A stretch of 8,007 nucleotides of DNA, from contig BDTL01000213.1 in NCBI GenBank assembly GCA_002898115.1, forward strand, positions 1 through 8,007, given 5' to 3'. Under the pieces are notes generated by a model. That model worked only from the letters and a program-made list of their open reading frames with translations. It was not told the origin of the DNA and did not search any database. Shown here piece by piece: positions 5,668 through 8,007 of the stretch. Origin of the DNA: a bacterium BMS3Bbin02 (GTDB lineage Bacteria > Actinomycetota > Acidimicrobiia > Spongiisociales > UBA5794). How positions within the stretch are numbered: the first letter of the stretch is position 1; each line of letters opens with the position of its first letter. The translations under genes and the position numbers were made by a program.

Positions 5668-7377
5668 GTGATTGATTCAGCCACATCTCTCGGACCCGCA
5701 TATCGACTTGAGACTCTCGATGCTGTCGACGGCGGTACGTTCGATGTGATCGTGGTCGGCGGCGGTGTTACCGGCATTGGTTGTGCACTCGATGCTGCCT
5801 CGCGGGGCCTGACAGTTGCGGTGATCGAACAACGTGACCTTGCCTCGGGGACGTCGAGCCGGTCGTCGAAGCTGATCCATGGCGGCCTGCGCTACCTTGA
5901 GCAACTGGACTTCGGGTTGGTGCGCGAAGCTCTTCGCGAGCGGGAGTTGCTCGCATCCAAGCTCGCCCCCCACCTCGTGTGGCCGGTTCCGTTTGTCTAC
6001 CCCTTGCAGCACCGCGTCTGGGAGCGTGCCTATGTCGGTGCGGGCATCATGTTGTACGACGGACTCGCGAAGCTCGGCAAAAGCACCATGCCGAGGCATC
6101 GTCACCTGAGCCGAACCAAACTCGCCGAGGCGTTCCCCGGCATAAAGAAGTCGGCCTTTGTCGGTGGGATCCTGTATTACGACGCCGGTACCGACGACGC
6201 ACGATACGTCACCGCCGTGGCACGAACCGCGGCTCGTGAAGGAGCCCGCATCCTCACAAGTACCCGGGTGACGGGGTTCATCCGCGATAACGGTCGTGTG
6301 AACGGCATAACGGCGACATGTCTCGAATCGGGTCGAACCATCAGGGCGAAAGCAACGGTCGTCATCAACGCGACCGGCGTCTGGACCGACTCGGTCGAAT
6401 GCCTCGTGGGGGATGAAGAGACCGAAGTCACCGCATCCAAGGGAATCCACATCGTGGTACCCAAGGACCGCATCGAATCCTCGATCGGGTTCATCACGAA
6501 GACAAAGACGAGCGTCCTCTTCCTTATCCCACACGGGGATTTCTGGCTTATCGGGACAACAGATACCAAGTGGGATCTGGACCTCGACCATCCGGCAGCA
6601 AGCAGATCTGACGTTCTCTATGTGCTCGAACAGGCCAATAGGGTCGTCGAAGTACCGCTCACCGAAGACGATATCGTGGGCGTGTTTGCCGGGCTCCGCC
6701 CGCTTGTCGTTGGGAATGCGAAGTCCACGGCAAAGGCGTCTCGCGAGCACAGCATCACCCACCCCGCTCCCGGATTGACAACGATCGCCGGCGGTAAGTT
6801 TACGACCTACCGGTTGATGGCTGAGGACACCGTTGACCGCGCATTCGAGGAAGCCGGCGTGGCGATTCCGGGCACACGTACAGCCGAGCTACCGCTGGTT
6901 GGCGCTGACGGATACGCCGCCGTGGCCAGCAACAAATACGGGCTGAGCGCACAGTACGGCCTGCCGGAAGACCAGATTGATCGTCTGCTCCGCCGCTACG
7001 GCGCGGAAATCACCGATCTGCTCGACCTGGCTACGGAGAATCCAAAGCTGGCGGAGCCGGTGCCGTCGGGCACGTATCTCGGTGCCGAAATCAGATTCGC
7101 CGTCGAACACGAGGGAGCGCTCCACCTCGACGACGTATTAGCGCGGCGAACACGCCTCTCGATCGAGACACCGGACCGGGGCGTTGATGCAGCTCCCGTG
7201 GTTGCAGAAATCATGGCTGAGGTCCTCGGGTGGGACACGACGGTAGTCAAGCGCGAGCTGGAACATTACGAAGCACGCGTCGCCGCTGAACGTGAGTCTC
7301 AAACCATGCCTGACGACCTCACAGCAGACGCTGCCCGACTCGGCGCGCCTGACGTACGAATGCTCGGCGAGCATTGA
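5668..7377 (+). CDS. glpD: FAD-dependent glycerol-3-phosphate dehydrogenase (GlpD-like)
   Basis: Oxidises sn-glycerol 3-phosphate to dihydroxyacetone phosphate at the membrane face and passes electrons to quinone. The 569-residue length is close to that of other bacterial GlpD proteins. The dinucleotide fold is VIVVGGGVTGIG (27-38), followed by VIEQRDLASGTSSRSSKLIHGGLRYLEQ (about 52-79), the diagnostic GlpD flavin/substrate block. Later motifs include NATGVWTD, TASKGIHIVVPK, FLIPHGDFWLIGTTDT and GGKFTTYR, then a C-terminal helical DAO_C-type domain. There is no BFD-type [2Fe-2S] domain, which argues against GlpA. GTG-5668 is chosen because a -10-like hexamer lies 6 nt before it and the upstream in-frame ATG (5563) would require translating the 26-bp tandem duplication and overlapping queG. 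EryB-type erythritol-phosphate dehydrogenases are close relatives, and the downstream SorC-type regulator leaves a polyol substrate open. Confidence 0.93.
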   Translation: MIDSATSLGPAYRLETLDAVDGGTFDVIVVGGGVTGIGCALDAASRGLTVAVIEQRDLASGTSSRSSKLIHGGLRYLEQLDFGLVREALRERELLASKLAPHLVWPVPFVYPLQHRVWERAYVGAGIMLYDGLAKLGKSTMPRHRHLSRTKLAEAFPGIKKSAFVGGILYYDAGTDDARYVTAVARTAAREGARILTSTRVTGFIRDNGRVNGITATCLESGRTIRAKATVVINATGVWTDSVECLVGDEETEVTASKGIHIVVPKDRIESSIGFITKTKTSVLFLIPHGDFWLIGTTDTKWDLDLDHPAASRSDVLYVLEQANRVVEVPLTEDDIVGVFAGLRPLVVGNAKSTAKASREHSITHPAPGLTTIAGGKFTTYRLMAEDTVDRAFEEAGVAIPGTRTAELPLVGADGYAAVASNKYGLSAQYGLPEDQIDRLLRRYGAEITDLLDLATENPKLAEPVPSGTYLGAEIRFAVEHEGALHLDDVLARRTRLSIETPDRGVDAAPVVAEIMAEVLGWDTTVVKRELEHYEARVAAERESQTMPDDLTADAARLGAPDVRMLGEH

Positions 7378-7475
7378 ACTAACGTCTCGCTCCGGGTATC
7401 ACGTCCCCTCTCCGCAGCGCGGAACCCGACTTCCGTCACTTGACGTGCGGCCGCGCGATCAATAAGGTTGAACAG
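7378..7475. other. glpD-sorC intergenic region
   Basis: A 98-bp gap. It holds a small perfect hairpin, TCCGC-AGC-GCGGA (7411-7423), flanked by a weaker CGGGT/ACCCG pairing, but no T-run, so I do not call an intrinsic terminator. The right end carries the sorC-type promoter. Confidence 0.5.
7440..7468 (+). promoter_or_regulatory. Promoter of the SorC-type regulator (leaderless)
   Basis: TTGACG (7440-7445), a 17-bp spacer, and TAAGGT (7463-7468), with the ATG 7 nt after the -10. This is the only promoter in the window with both elements near consensus. The transcription start should fall at or beside the ATG, matching the lack of any Shine-Dalgarno. Confidence 0.7.
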
Positions 7476-7502
7476 ATGAACTCCACGCGCACAGATGTTC
7501 AA
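7468..7502. promoter_or_regulatory. Candidate SorC-family operator (TTGAACA ... TGTTCAA)
   Basis: An exact 7-bp inverted repeat: TTGAACA (7468-7474) and TGTTCAA (7496-7502), with 28 bp between equivalent positions. It overlaps the last base of the -10, the likely transcription start and the first codons of the regulator gene. The TTGAAC half-site resembles the operator described for the SorC-family DeoR of Bacillus subtilis. Negative autoregulation is the simplest reading; this is inference. Confidence 0.45.
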
Positions 7503-8007
7503 ATGGAGCGGACAGCGGCCCCACCCGGGGTTTCGGAGTCCGACTATCGCCTGTGTGTCCAGGCCGCCATGCTCTACTACCGCGACGGGCTGAGCCAGAG
7601 CGAAGTTGGAGACCTGCTCGGATACTCCCGCATCAAGATCAACCGAGTGCTCAGCATGGCTCGCACTCTTGGCATCCTGGAGATCCGCGTCAAAGTTCCC
7701 GTTGGGTGGCACATCGAGCTCGAGTCCGACCTTGCCTCCGCGTACGGACTACGCGAGGCGGTGGTCGTGAGCTCCGATGGCTCCCACCAGGTGACCGCAT
7801 CAACTCTCGCCGAAGGCGCTGCCACTTGGCTCACCCAGCACCTCCAGCCACACATGCGAGTCGGCCTCGGCATTGGACGGACCCTTTCGCATATGCCGGA
7901 AACATTTCGCCTCGATCAGCCGATCGAATGCACGTTTACCGAAGTGCTCGGCACCGTATACACCCAGGACTGGGCCACACTCGACGTGACCTCAAAGATG
8001 GCCGAAC
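7476..8007 (+). CDS. SorC/DeoR-type sugar-binding transcriptional regulator (N-terminal part)
   Basis: 177 codons are visible and the gene runs off the right edge; family members are usually a little over 300 residues. After an 18-residue unconserved leader comes the winged helix-turn-helix typical of the SorC family. It contains AAMLYYRDGLSQSEVGDLLGYSR (30-52), KINRVLSMARTLGI (54-67) and the wing LEIRVKVPV. The effector-binding domain (Sugar-bind, PF04198) follows, with LEAxLASAYGLREAVVV-like and VGLGIGRTL (128-136) motifs; in the family this domain binds phosphorylated sugars and drives tetramer formation. ATG-7476 is chosen because of the promoter spacing; the next ATG (7503) has no ribosome binding site. 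Its position downstream of glpD, with its own promoter, suggests control of glycerol, polyol or sugar-phosphate genes, possibly those to the right of the window. Confidence 0.9.
   Translation, partial: MNSTRTDVQMERTAAPPGVSESDYRLCVQAAMLYYRDGLSQSEVGDLLGYSRIKINRVLSMARTLGILEIRVKVPVGWHIELESDLASAYGLREAVVVSSDGSHQVTASTLAEGAATWLTQHLQPHMRVGLGIGRTLSHMPETFRLDQPIECTFTEVLGTVYTQDWATLDVTSKMAE

Noticed and set aside
5677..6762. A 361-residue minus-strand open frame inside glpD
   Set aside because: It lies antisense to a well-supported GlpD with all family motifs and shows no domain of its own.
7411..7423. Hairpin TCCGC-AGC-GCGGA as a terminator after glpD
   Set aside because: The stem is only 5 bp and no T-run follows, so it does not meet intrinsic-terminator expectations.
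1..8007. CRISPR arrays, tRNA or rRNA genes, insertion sequences, prophage or toxin-antitoxin genes
   Set aside because: No regularly spaced repeats, cloverleaf-like segments, transposase motifs or terminal inverted repeats were seen by eye.

Overview
The window is a tightly packed, moderately high-GC bacterial chromosome segment. It has no tRNA, rRNA, insertion sequence, prophage or CRISPR signal. Nine genes are encoded in 1-5564, all on the minus strand, and two in 5668-8007 on the plus strand. Several start codons have an actinobacterial-type -10 hexamer (TANNNT) just 6-8 nt upstream and no Shine-Dalgarno, which points to leaderless mRNAs. Together with the codon usage and gene set (ROK sugar kinase, YkvA, SRPBCC, GlpD, QueG) this suggests an actinobacterium. 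An Acidimicrobiia-like lineage is a guess and was not tested.

Minus strand, upstream to downstream. queG (5564-4452), an epoxyqueuosine reductase-like Fe-S/cobalamin enzyme, leads a chain that runs through a double zinc-ribbon membrane protein (4446-3811), a small two-helix membrane protein (3814-3548), a calcineurin-like metallophosphoesterase (3551-2793) and a class I SAM methyltransferase (2806-2057). Gaps are 5 bp or less, or the genes overlap by 4-14 bp. After a 67-bp gap holding a promoter-like -10 and a strong ribosome binding site, a second set follows: an SRPBCC lipid/ligand-binding-fold protein (1989-1549), an ROK sugar kinase (1519-587), a YkvA/DUF1232 protein (590-141) and the first 37 codons of a class I/II aminotransferase (112 to beyond the left edge).

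Plus strand. glpD (5668-7377), an FAD-dependent glycerol-3-phosphate dehydrogenase, is divergent from queG. The queG-glpD intergenic region carries an exact tandem duplication of a 26-bp unit. After a 98-bp gap lies the N-terminal two thirds or so of a SorC/DeoR-type sugar-binding regulator (7476 to beyond the right edge). Its promoter is textbook: TTGACG-N17-TAAGGT, 7 nt before the ATG. A TTGAACA/TGTTCAA inverted repeat overlaps the start and looks like an autoregulatory operator.

Most genes are housekeeping or metabolic. Glycerol- or polyol-phosphate oxidation (GlpD) may be controlled by the adjacent SorC-type regulator. The ROK kinase adds sugar phosphorylation, QueG the last step of queuosine synthesis and the aminotransferase amino-acid metabolism. 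The least understood part is the membrane/zinc-ribbon/phosphoesterase/methyltransferase run downstream of queG. I found no clear-cut new defence or mobile system. The most notable signals are regulatory: recurrent leaderless start architecture, the promoter-region tandem duplication, and the candidate SorC operator.
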